A stretch of 64,000 nucleotides of DNA, from NCBI RefSeq assembly GCF_051020975.1, contig NW_027478167.1, forward strand, positions 3,472,001 to 3,536,000. Direction: 5' to 3'. The translations under genes and the position numbers were made by a program. Every line of letters begins with the position of its first letter. Position 1 is the stretch's first letter. The notes beneath the pieces were generated by a model that saw nothing but the letters and a program-made list of their open reading frames with translations, searched no databases and was not told the origin of the DNA. This DNA comes from Osmia lignaria lignaria. Lineage: Eukaryota; Arthropoda; Insecta; Hymenoptera; Megachilidae. Below, piece by piece: positions 49,690-61,603 of this stretch.

Positions 49690-51943
49690 TTGCAGATATA
49701 TCTCAAGGGAAGGGGCCTGACGGACATATTTCGAGATATTTCTTCTTCTTGTTGTTCTTCTTCTGCACAGCTAAGCTGGAAGTGGCATTTGCAGCTCGCA
49801 ATAGTGCAGAGTTATCTCAAAGAAAGGGGCCACGGTGTTTCTGTATCTCTATTATGTTGGTGCGGCTTCGGAACTTTTAAATATCTTGATATATCTCGAG
49901 AACTACGCATCTGATCAAAAAATATCATAGAGTATAAAAAGTAGGAAACTTGATTCTCTACAAAAAAGGTCTCTTAACATTTTGCCATAGCTCGCTTCGT
50001 TTCCGAGATATTTGCAGATTTATCTCAAGGGAAGGGGCCTAACGGACATATTTCGAGATATTTCTTCTTCTTGTTGTTCTTCTTCTGCACAGCTAAACTG
50101 GAAGTGGCATTTCCAGCTCGCCATAGTGCAGAGTTATCTCAAAGAAAGGGGCCACGGTGTTTCTGTATCTCTATTATGTTGGTGCGGCTTCGGAACTTTT
50201 AAGTATCTTGATCTATCTCGAGAACTACGCATCTGATCAAAAAATATCATAGAAGATAAAAAGTAGGAAACTTAATTCTCTACAAAAAAGGTCTCTTAAC
50301 AGTTCGCCATAGCACGCTTCGTTTCCGAGATATTTGCAGATTTATCTCAAGGGAAGGGGCCTGACGGACATATTTCGAGATATTTCTTCTTCTTGTTGTT
50401 CTTCTTCTGCACAGCTAAGCTGGAAGTGGCATTTGCAGCTCGCAATAGTGCAGAGTTATCTCAAAGAAAGGGGCCACGGTGTTTCTGTATCTCTATTATG
50501 TTGGTGCGGCTTCGGAACTTTTAAATATCTCGATATATCTCGAAAACTACGGTTCTGATCAAAAAATATCATAGAACATAAATTGTAGGAAACATAATTC
50601 TCTACAAAAAACGTCTCTTAACATTTTGCCATAGCTCGCTTTGTTTCCGAGATATTTGCAGATTTATCTCAAGGGAAGTGGCCTGACGGACATATTTCGA
50701 GATATTTCTTCTTCTTGTTGTTCTTCTTCTGCACAGCTAAGCTGGAAGTGGCATTTGCGGCTCGCACTAGTGCAGAGTTATCTCAAAGAAAGGGGCCACG
50801 GTGTTTCTGTATCCCTATTATGTTGGTGCGGCTTCGGAACTTTTAAATATCTCGATATATCTCGAAAACTACGCTTCTGATCAAAAAATATCATAGAACA
50901 TAAATTGTAGGAAACATAATTCTCTACAAAAAACGTCTCTTAACATTTTGCCATAGCTCGCTTCGTTTCCGAGATATTTGCAGATTCAGCTCAAAGGAAC
51001 TGGCCTGACGGACATATTTCGAGATATTTCTTCTTCTTGTTGTTCTTCCTCTGCACAGCTAAGCTGGAAGTGGCATTTGCAGCTCGCAATAGTGCAGAGT
51101 TATCTCAAAGAAAGGGGCCACGGTGTTTCTGTATCTCTATTATGTTGGTGCGGCTTCGGAACTTTAAAATATCTTGATATATCTCGAGAACTACGCATCT
51201 GATCAAAAAATATCATAGAACATAAATTGTAGGAAACATAATTCTCTACAAAAAAGGGCTCTTAACATTTTGCCATAGCTCGCTTCGTTTCCGAGATATT
51301 TGCAGATATATCTCAAGGGAAGGGGCCTGACGGACATATTTCGAGATATTTCTTCTTCTTGTTGTTCTTCTTCTGCACAGCTAAGCTGGAAGTGGCATTT
51401 ACAGCTAGCAATAGTGCAGAGTTATCTCAAAGAAAGGGGCCACGGTGTTTCTGTATCTCTATTATGTTGGTGCGGCTTCGGAACTTTTAAATATCTTGAT
51501 ATATCTCGAAAACTACGCTTCTGATCAAAAAATATCATACAACATAAATTGTAGGAAACATAATTCTCTACAAAAAAGGTCTCTTAACATTTTGCCATAG
51601 CTCGCTTCGTTTCCGAGATATTTGCAGATATATCTCAAGGGACGGGGCCTGACGGACATATTTCGAGATATTTCTTCTTCTTGTTGTTCTTCTTCTGCAC
51701 AGCTAAGCTGGAAGTGGCATTTACAGCTCGCAATAGTGCAGAGTTATCTCAAAGAAAGGGGCCACGGTGTTTCTGTATCTCTATTATGTTCGTGCGGCTT
51801 CGGAACTTTTAAATATCTTGATATATCTCGAGAACTACGCATCTGATCAAAAAATATCATAGAATATAAAAAGTAGGAAACTTAATTCTCTACAAAAAAG
51901 GTCTCTTAACATTTTGCCATAGCTCGCTTCGTTTCCGAGATAT
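49690..51943 (+). repeat. 7-monomer higher-order repeat, copy 2 (2254 bp)
   Basis: All seven haplotypes of copy 1 recur at an offset of exactly 2254 with their private markers. The first monomer (49690) begins GATATATCTC, as 51944 does, but ends with the AGAGTATAAAA linker of 47436, so it is the crossover chimera; the junction is between 49697 and about 49791. Confidence 0.92.
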
Positions 51944-53553
51944 TTGCAGATATATCTCAAGGGAAGGGGCCTGACGGACATATTTCGAGATATTTCTTCT
52001 TCTTGTTGTTCTTCTTCTGCACAGCTAAGCTGGAAGTGGCATTTCCAGCTCGCAATAGTGCAGAGTTATCTCAAAGAGAGGGGCCACGGTGTTTCTGTAT
52101 CTCTATTATGTTGGTGCGGCTTCGGAACTTTTAAATATCTTGATATATCTCGAGAACTACGCATCTGATCAAAAAATATCATAGAAGATAAAAAGTAGGA
52201 AACTTAATTCCCTACAAAAAAGGTCTCTTAACATTTTGCCATAGCTCGCTTCGTTTCCGAGATATTTGCAGATTTATCTCAAGGGAAGGGGCCTGACGGA
52301 CATATTTCGAGATATTTCTTCTTCTTGTTGTTCTTCTTCTGCACAGCTAAGCTGGAAGTGGCATTTGCGGCTCGCACTAGTGCAGAGTTATCTCAAAGAA
52401 AGGGGCCACGGTGTTTCTGTATATCTATTATGTTGGTGCGGCTTCGGAACTTTTAAATATCTCGATATATCTCGAGAACTACGCGTCTGATCAAAAAATA
52501 TCATAGAACATAAAAAGTAGGAAACTTAATTCTCTACAAAAAAGGTCTCTTAACATTTTGCCATAGCTCGCTTCGTTTCCGAGATATTTGCAGATTCAGC
52601 TCAAAGGAACTGGCATGACGGACATATTTCGAGATATTTCTTCTTCTTGTTGTTCTTCCTCTGCACAGCTAAGCTGGAAGTGTCATTTGCAGCTCGCAAT
52701 AGTGCAGAGTTATCTCAAAGAAAGGGGCCACGGTGTTTCTGTATCTCTATTATGTTCGTGCGGCTTCGGAACTTTTAAATATCTTGATATATCTCGAGAA
52801 CTACGCTTCTGATCGAAAAATATCATAGAACATAAAAAGTAGGAAACTTAATTCTCTACAAAAAAGGTCTCTTAACATTTTGCCATAGCTCGCTTCGTTT
52901 CCGAGATATTTGCAGATTTATCTCAAGGGAAGGGGCCTGACGGACATATTTCGAGATATTTCTTCTTCTTGTTGTTCTTCTTCTGCACAGCTAAGCTGGA
53001 AGTGGCATTTGCAGCTCGCAATAGTGCAGAGTTATCTCAAAGAAAGGGGCCACGGTGTTTCTGTATCTCTATTATGTTGGTGCGGCTTCGGAACTTTTAA
53101 ATATCTTGATATATCTCGAAAACTACGCTTCTGATCAAAAAATATCATACAACATAAATTGTAGGAAACATAATTCTCTCCAAAAAAGGTCTCTTAACAT
53201 TTTGCCATAGCTCGCTTCGTTTCCGAGATATTTGCAGATATATCTCAAGGGAAGGGGCCTGACGGACATATTTCGAGATATTTCTTCTTCTTGTTGTTCT
53301 TCTTCTGCACAGCTAAGCTGGAAGTGGCATTTACAGCTCGCAATAGTGCAGAGTTATCTCAAAGAAAGGGGCCACGGTGTTTCTGTATCTCTATTATGTT
53401 CGTGCGGCTTCGGAACTTTTAAATATCTTGATATATCTCGAGAACTACGCTTCTGATCGAAAAATATCATAGAACATAAAAAGTAGGAAACTTAATTCTC
53501 TACAAAAAAGGTCTCTTAACATTTTGCCATAGCTCGCTTCGTTTCCGAGATAT
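51944..53553 (+). repeat. Five-monomer bridge between HOR copies
   Basis: 51944 is TTTCCAG with AGAGAGGGG and a CCCTAC linker. 52266 has TATATCTATT and CGCGTCTGATC. 52588 joins a GGCATGACGG left part carrying GAAGTGTCATT to a TTCGTGCGG right part. 52910 and 53232 repeat 46792 and 47114 at offset 6118 (19 monomers). Confidence 0.82.
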
Positions 53554-55807
53554 TTGCAGATTTATCTCAAGGGAAGGGGCCTGACGGACATATTTCGAGA
53601 TATTTCTTCTTCTTGTTGTTCTTCTTCTGCACAGCTAAGCTGGAAGTGGCATTTGCAGCTCGCAATAGTGCAGAGTTATCTCAAAGAAAGGGGCCACGGT
53701 GTTTCTGTATCTCTATTATGTTGGTGCGGCTTCGGAACTTTTAAATATCTTGATATATCTCGAGAACTACGCATCTGATCAAAAAATATCATAGAGTATA
53801 AAAAGTAGGAAACTTGATTCTCTACAAAAAAGGTCTCTTAACATTTTGCCATAGCTCGCTTCGTTTCCGAGATATTTGCAGATTTATCTCAAGGGAAGGG
53901 GCCTAACGGACATATTTCGAGATATTTCTTCTTCTTGTTGTTCTTCTTCTGCACAGCTAAACTGGAAGTGGCATTTCCAGCTCGCCATAGTGCAGAGTTA
54001 TCTCAAAGAAAGGGGCCACGGTGTTTCTGTATCTCTATTATGTTGGTGCGGCTTCGGAACTTTTAAGTATCTTGATCTATCTCGAGAACTACGCATCTGA
54101 TCAAAAAATATCATAGAAGATAAAAAGTAGGAAACTTAATTCTCTACAAAAAAGGTCTCTTAACAGTTCGCCATAGCACGCTTCGTTTCCGAGATATTTG
54201 CAGATTTATCTCAAGGGAAGGGGCCTGACGGACATATTTCGAGATATTTCTTCTTCTTGTTGTTCTTCTTCTGCACAGCTAAGCTGGAAGTGGCATTTGC
54301 AGCTCGCAATAGTGCAGAGTTATCTCAAAGAAAGGGGCCACGGTGTTTCTGTATCTCTATTATGTTGGTGCGGCTTCGGAACTTTTAAATATCTCGATAT
54401 ATCTCGAAAACTACGGTTCTGATCAAAAAATATCATAGAACATAAATTGTAGGAAACATAATTCTCTACAAAAAACGTCTCTTAACATTTTGCCATAGCT
54501 CGCTTTGTTTCCGAGATATTTGCAGATTTATCTCAAGGGAAGTGGCCTGACGGACATATTTCGAGATATTTCTTCTTCTTGTTGTTCTTCTTCTGCACAG
54601 CTAAGCTGGAAGTGGCATTTGCGGCTCGCACTAGTGCAGAGTTATCTCAAAGAAAGGGGCCACGGTGTTTCTGTATCCCTATTATGTTGGTGCGGCTTCG
54701 GAACTTTTAAATATCTCGATATATCTCGAAAACTACGCTTCTGATCAAAAAATATCATAGAACATAAATTGTAGGAAACATAATTCTCTACAAAAAACGT
54801 CTCTTAACATTTTGCCATAGCTCGCTTCGTTTCCGAGATATTTGCAGATTCAGCTCAAAGGAACTGGCCTGACGGACATATTTCGAGATATTTCTTCTTC
54901 TTGTTGTTCTTCCTCTGCACAGCTAAGCTGGAAGTGGCATTTGCAGCTCGCAATAGTGCAGAGTTATCTCAAAGAAAGGGGCCACGGTGTTTCTGTATCT
55001 CTATTATGTTGGTGCGGCTTCGGAACTTTAAAATATCTTGATATATCTCGAGAACTACGCATCTGATCAAAAAATATCATAGAACATAAATTGTAGGAAA
55101 CATAATTCTCTACAAAAAAGGGCTCTTAACATTTTGCCATAGCTCGCTTCGTTTCCGAGATATTTGCAGATATATCTCAAGGGAAGGGGCCTGACGGACA
55201 TATTTCGAGATATTTCTTCTTCTTGTTGTTCTTCTTCTGCACAGCTAAGCTGGAAGTGGCATTTACAGCTAGCAATAGTGCAGAGTTATCTCAAAGAAAG
55301 GGGCCACGGTGTTTCTGTATCTCTATTATGTTGGTGCGGCTTCGGAACTTTTAAATATCTTGATATATCTCGAAAACTACGCTTCTGATCAAAAAATATC
55401 ATACAACATAAATTGTAGGAAACATAATTCTCTACAAAAAAGGTCTCTTAACATTTTGCCATAGCTCGCTTCGTTTCCGAGATATTTGCAGATATATCTC
55501 AAGGGACGGGGCCTGACGGACATATTTCGAGATATTTCTTCTTCTTGTTGTTCTTCTTCTGCACAGCTAAGCTGGAAGTGGCATTTACAGCTCGCAATAG
55601 TGCAGAGTTATCTCAAAGAAAGGGGCCACGGTGTTTCTGTATCTCTATTATGTTCGTGCGGCTTCGGAACTTTTAAATATCTTGATATATCTCGAGAACT
55701 ACGCATCTGATCAAAAAATATCATAGAATATAAAAAGTAGGAAACTTAATTCTCTACAAAAAAGGTCTCTTAACATTTTGCCATAGCTCGCTTCGTTTCC
55801 GAGATAT
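53554..55807 (+). repeat. 7-monomer higher-order repeat, copy 3 (2254 bp)
   Basis: Repeats 47436-49689 at offset 6118, with GATTTATCTC at its start as in copy 1 and the same markers: AGAGTATAAAA, ACAGTTCGCC, TACGGTTCTG, CGCTTTG, TTTAAAATATC, AGCTAGC and GGGACGGGG. Only one 7-monomer copy is present here, whereas the left block has two in tandem. Confidence 0.92.
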
Positions 55808-56773
55808 TTGCAGATATATCTCAAGGGAAGGGGCCTGACGGACATATTTCGAGATATTTCTTCTTCTTGTTGTTCTTCTTCTGCACAGCTAAGCTGGAAG
55901 TGGCATTTCCAGCTCGCAATAGTGCAGAGTTATCTCAAAGAGAGGGGCCACGGTGTTTCTGTATCTCTATTATGTTGGTGCGGCTTCGGAACTTTTAAAT
56001 ATCTTGATATATCTCGAGAACTACGCATCTGATCAAAAAATATCATAGAAGATAAAAAGTAGGAAACTTAATTCCCTACAAAAAAGGTCTCTTAACATTT
56101 TGCCATAGCTCGCTTCGTTTCCGAGATATTTGCAGATTTATCTCAAGGGAAGGGGCCTGACGGACATATTTCGAGATATTTCTTCTTCTTGTTGTTCTTC
56201 TTCTGCACAGCTAAGCTGGAAGTGGCATTTGCGGCTCGCACTAGTGCAGAGTTATCTCAAAGAAAGGGGCCACGGTGTTTCTGTATATCTATTATGTTGG
56301 TGCGGCTTCGGAACTTTTAAATATCTCGATATATCTCGAGAACTACGCGTCTGATCAAAAAATATCATAGAACATAAAAAGTAGGAAACTTAATTCTCTA
56401 CAAAAAAGGTCTCTTAACATTTTGCCATAGCTCGCTTCGTTTCCGAGATATTTGCAGATTCAGCTCAAAGGAACTGGCATGACGGACATATTTCGAGATA
56501 TTTCTTCTTCTTGTTGTTCTTCCTCTGCACAGCTAAGCTGGAAGTGTCATTTGCAGCTCGCAATAGTGCAGAGTTATCTCAAAGAAAGGGGCCACGGTGT
56601 TTCTGTATCTCTATTATGTTGGTGCGGCTTCGGAACTTTTAAATATCTTGATATATCTCGAGAACTACGCATCTGATCAAAAAATATCATAGAAGATAAA
56701 ACGTAGGAAACTTAATTCTCTACAAAAAAGGTCTCTTAACATTTCGCCATAGCTCGCTTCGTTTCCGAGATAT
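55808..56773 (+). repeat. Three-monomer segment repeating 51944-52909
   Basis: 55808, 56130 and 56452 repeat 51944, 52266 and 52588 at offset 3864. 56452 shares GAAGTGTCATT with 52588 but has the ordinary TTGGTGCGG right half and a private AAAACGTAGG linker. Confidence 0.85.
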
Positions 56774-58061
56774 TTGCAGATTTATCTCAAGGGAAGGGGC
56801 CTGTCGGACATATTTCGAGATACTTCTTCTTCTTGTTGTTCTTCTTCTGCACAGCTAAGCTGGAAGTGGCATTTGCGGCTCGCACTAGTGCAGAGTTATC
56901 TCAAAGAAAGGGGCCACGGTGTTTCTGTATCTCTATTATGTTGGTGCGGCTTCGGAACTTTTAAATATCTCGATATATCTCGAAAACTACGCTTCTGATC
57001 AAAAAATATCATAGAACATAAATTGTAGGAAACATAATTCTCTACAAAAAACGTCTCTTAAGATTTTGCCATAGCTCGCTTTGTTTCCGAGATATTTGCA
57101 GATTTATCTCAAGGGAAGTGGCCTGACGGACATATTTCGAGATATTTCTTCTTCTTGTTGTTCTTCTTCTGCACAGCTAAGCGGGAAGTGGCATTTGCGG
57201 CTCGCACTAGTGCAGAGTTATCTCAAAGAAAGGGGCCACGGTGTTTCTGTATCCCTATTATGTTGGTGCGGCTTCGGAACTTTTAAATATCTCGATATAT
57301 CTCGAAAACTACGCTTCTGATCAAAAAATATCATAGAACATAAATTGTAGGAAACATAATTCTCTACAAAAAACGTCTCTTAACATTTTGCCATAGCTCG
57401 CTTCGTTTCCGAGATATTTGCAGATTCAGCTCAAAGGAACTGGCCTGACGGACATATTTCGAGATATTTCTTCTTCTTGTTGTTCTTCCTCTGCACAGCT
57501 AAGCTGGAAGTGGCATTTGCAGCTCGCAATAGTGCAGAGTTATCTCAAAGAAAGGGGCCACGGTGTTTCTGTATCTCTATTATGTTGGTGCGGCTTCGGA
57601 ACTTTAAAATATCTTGATATATCTCGAGAACTACGCATCTGATCAAAAAATATCATAGAACATAAATTGTAGGAAACATAATTCTCTACAAAACAGGGCT
57701 CTTAACATTTTGCCATAGCTCGCTTCGTTTCCGAGATATTTGCAGATATATCTCAAGGGAAGGGGCCTGACGGACATATTTCGAGATATTTCTTCTTCTT
57801 GTTGTTCTTCTTCTGCACAGCTAAGCTGGAAGTGGCATTTACAGCTAGCAATAGTGCAGAGTTATCTCAAAGAAAGGGGCCACGGTGTTTCTGTATCTCT
57901 ATTATGTTGGTGCGGCTTCGGAACTTTTAAATATCTTGATATATCTCGAAAACTACGCTTCTGATCAAAAAATATCATACAACATAAATTGTAGGAAACA
58001 TAATTCTCTACAAAAAAGGTCTCTTAACATTTTGCCATAGCTCGCTTCGTTTCCGAGATAT
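56774..58061 (+). repeat. Third copy of the CCTGTCGG / CGCTTTG / TTTAAAATATC trimer, plus one monomer
   Basis: 56774, 57096 and 57418 match 22644/22966/23288 and 45504/45826/46148, including TTAAGATTTTGCC. Private changes are AAGCGGGAAG in 57096 and ACAAAACAGGGC in the linker before 57740. Monomer 57740 is the AGCTAGC type of the 7-monomer HOR. Confidence 0.85.
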
Positions 58062-61000
58062 TTGCAGATTTATCTCAAGGGAAGGGGCCTGACGGACATA
58101 TTTCGAGATATTTCTTCTTCTTGTTGTTCTTCTTCTGCACAGCTAAGCTGGAAGTGGCATTTGCAGCTCGCAATAGTGCAGAGTTATCTCAAAGAAAGGG
58201 GCCACGGTGTTTCTGTATCTCTATTATGTTGGTGCGGCTTCGGAACTTTTAAATATCTCGATATATCTCGAAAACTACGCTTCTGATCAAAAAATATCAT
58301 AGAACATAAATTGTAGGAAACATAATTCTCTACAAAAAACTTCTCTTAACATTTTGCCATAGCTCGCTTTGTTTCCGAGATATTTGCAGATTTATCTCAA
58401 GGGAAGTGGCCTGACGGACATATTTCGAGATATTTCTTCTTCTTGTTGTTCTTCTTCTGCACAGCTAAGCTGGAAGTGGCATTTGCGGCTCGCACTAGTG
58501 CAGAGTTATCTCAAAGAAAGGGGCCACGGTGTTTCTGTATCCCTATTATGTTGGTGCGGCTTCGGAACTTTTAAATATCTCGATATATCTCGAAAACTAC
58601 GCTTCTGATCAAAAAATATCATAGAACATAAATTGTAGGAAACATAATTCTCTACAAAAAACGTCTCTTAACATTTTGCCATAGCTCGCTTCGTTTCCGA
58701 GATATTTGCAGATTCAGCTCAAAGGAACTGGCCTGACGGACATATTTCGAGATATTTCTTCTTCTTGTTGTTCTTCCTCTGCACAGCTAAGCTGGAAGTG
58801 GCATTTGCAGCTCGCAATAGTGCAGAGTTATCTCAAAGAAAGGGGCCACGGTGTTTCTGTGTCTCTATTATGTTGGTGCGGCTTCGGAACTTTAAAATAT
58901 CTTGATATATCTCGAGAACTACGCATCTGATCAAAAAATATCATAGAACATAAATTGTAGGAAACATAATTCTCTACAAAAAAGGTCTCTTAACATTTTG
59001 CCATAGCTCGCTTCGTTTCCGAGATATTTGCAGATATATCTCAAGGGAAGGGGCCTGACGGACATATTTCGAGATATTTCTTCTTCTTGTTGTTCTTCTT
59101 CTGCACAGCTAAGCTGGAAGTGGCATTTACAGCTCGCAATAGTGCAGAGTTATCTCAAAGAAAGGGGCCACGGTGTTTCTGTATCTCTATTATGTTCGTG
59201 CGGCTTCGGAACTTTTAAATATCTTGATATATCTCGAGAACTACGCTTCTGATCGAAAAATATCATAGAACATAAAAAGTAGGAAACTTAATTCTCTACA
59301 AAAAAGGTCTCTTAACATTTTGCCATAGCTCGCTTCGTTTCCGAGATATTTGCAGATTTATCTCAAGGGAAGGGGCCTGACGGACATATTTCGAGATATT
59401 TCTTCTTCTTGTTGTTCTTCTTCTGCACAGCTAAGCTGGAAGTGGCATTTGCAGCTCGCAATAGTGCAGAGTTATCTCAAAGAAAGGGGCCACGGTGTTT
59501 CTGTATCTCTATTATGTTGGTGCGGCTTCGGAACTTTTAAATATCTTGATATATCTCGAGAACTACGCATCTGATCAAAAAATATCATAGAATATAAAAA
59601 GTAGGAAACTTGATTCTCTACAAAAAAGGTCTCTTAACATTTTGCCATAGCTCGCTTCGTTTCCGAGATATTTGCAGATTTATCTCAAGGGAAGGGGCCT
59701 AACGGACATATTTCGAGATATTTCTTCTTCTTGTTGTTCTTCTTCTGCACAGCTAAACTGGAAGTGGCATTTCCAGCTCGCAATAGTGCAGAGTTATCTC
59801 AAAGAAAGGGGCCACGGTGTTTCTGTATCTCTATTATGTTGGTGCGGCTTCGGAACTTTTAAGTATCTTGATCTATCTCGAGAACTACGCATCTGATCAA
59901 AAAATATCATAGAAGATAAAAAGTAGGAAACTTAATTCTCTACAAAAAAGGTCTCTTAACAGTTCGCCATAGCTCGCTTCGTTTCCGAGATATTTGCAGA
60001 TTTATCTCAAGGGAAGGGGCCTGTCGGACATATTTCGAGATACTTCTTCTTCTTGTTGTTCTTCTTCTGCACAGCTAAGCTGGAAGTGGCGTTTGCGGCT
60101 CGCACTAGTGCAGAGTTATCTCAAAGAAAGGGGCCACGGTGTTTCTGTATCTCTATTATGTTGGTGCGGCTTCGGAACTTTTAAGTATCTTGATCTATCT
60201 CGAGAACTACGCATCTGATCAAAAAATATCATAGAAGATAAAAAGTAGGAAACTTAATTCTCTACAAAAAAGGTCTCTTAACATTTCGCCATAGCTCGCT
60301 TCGTTTCCGAGATATTTGCAGATTTATCTCAAGGGAAGGGGCCTGTCGGACATATTTCGAGATACTTCTTCTTCTTGTTGTTCTTCTTCTGCACAGCTAA
60401 GCTGGAAGTGGCATTTGCGGCTCGCACTAGTGCAGAGTTATCTGAAAGAAAGGGGCCACGGTGTTTCTGTATCTCTATTATGTTGGTGCGGCTTCGGAAC
60501 TTTTAAATATCTCGATATATCTCGAAAACTACGCTTCTGATCAAAAAATATCATAGAACATAAATTGTAGGAAACATAATTCTCTACAAAAAACGTCTCT
60601 TAACATTTTGCCATAGCTCGCTTTGTTTCCGAGATATTTGCAGATTTATCTCAAGGGAAGTGGCCTGACGGACATATTTCGAGATATTTCTTCTTCTTGT
60701 TGTTCTTCTTCTGCACAGCTAAGCTGGAAGTGGCATTTGCGGCTCGCACTAGTGCAGAGTTATCTCAAAGAAAGGGGCCACGGTGTTTCTGTATCCCTAT
60801 TATGTTGGTGCGGCTTCGGAACTTTTAAATATCTCGATATATCTCGAAAACTACGCTTCTGATCAAAAAATATCATAGAACATAAATTGTAGGAAACATA
60901 ATTCTCTACAAAAAACGTCTCTTAACATTTTGCCATAGCTCGCTTCGTTTCCGAGATATTTGCAGATTCAGCTCAAAGGAACTGGCCTGACGGACATATT

Positions 61001-61603
61001 TCGAGATATTTCTTCTTCTTGTTGTTCTTCCTCTGCACAGCTAAGCTGGAAGTGGCATTTGCAGCTCGCAATAGTGCAGAGTTATCTCAAAGAAAGGGGC
61101 CACGGTGTTTCTGTATCTCTATTATGTTGGTGCGGCTTCGGAACTTTAAAATATCTTGATATATCTCGAGAACTACGCATCTGATCAAAAAATATCATAG
61201 AACATAAATTGTAGGAAACATAATTCTCTACAAAAAAGGGCTCTTAACATTTTGCCATAGCTCGCTTCGTTTCCGAGATATTTGCAGATATATCTCAAGG
61301 GAAGGGGCCTGACGGACATATTTCGAGATATTTCTTCTTCTTGTTGTTCTTCTTCTGCACAGCTAAGCTGGAAGTGGCATTTACAGCTAGCAATAGTGCA
61401 GAGTTATCTCAAAGAAAGGGGCCACGGTGTTTCTGTATCTCTATTATGTTGGTGCGGCTTCGGAACTTTTAAATATCTTGATATATCTCGAAAACTACGC
61501 TTCTGATCAAAAAATATCATACAACATAAATTGTAGGAAACATAATTCTCTACAAAAAAGGTCTCTTAACGTTTTGCCATAGCTCGCTTCGTTTCCGAGA
61601 TAT
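58062..61603 (+). repeat. Rearranged relatives of the 7-monomer HOR (11 monomers)
   Basis: 58062, 58384, 58706, 59028, 59350 and 59672 follow the HOR order. 58706 shares GTGTCTCTATT with 46148, and 59028 is like 46470, so this part descends from the 46-kb version. 59994 (GTGGCGTTTGCGG) matches 26508. 60316, 60638, 60960 and 61282 give another CCTGTCGG, CGCTTTG, TTTAAAATATC, AGCTAGC series. An AACTTCTCTT change lies in the linker before 58384. Confidence 0.8.
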
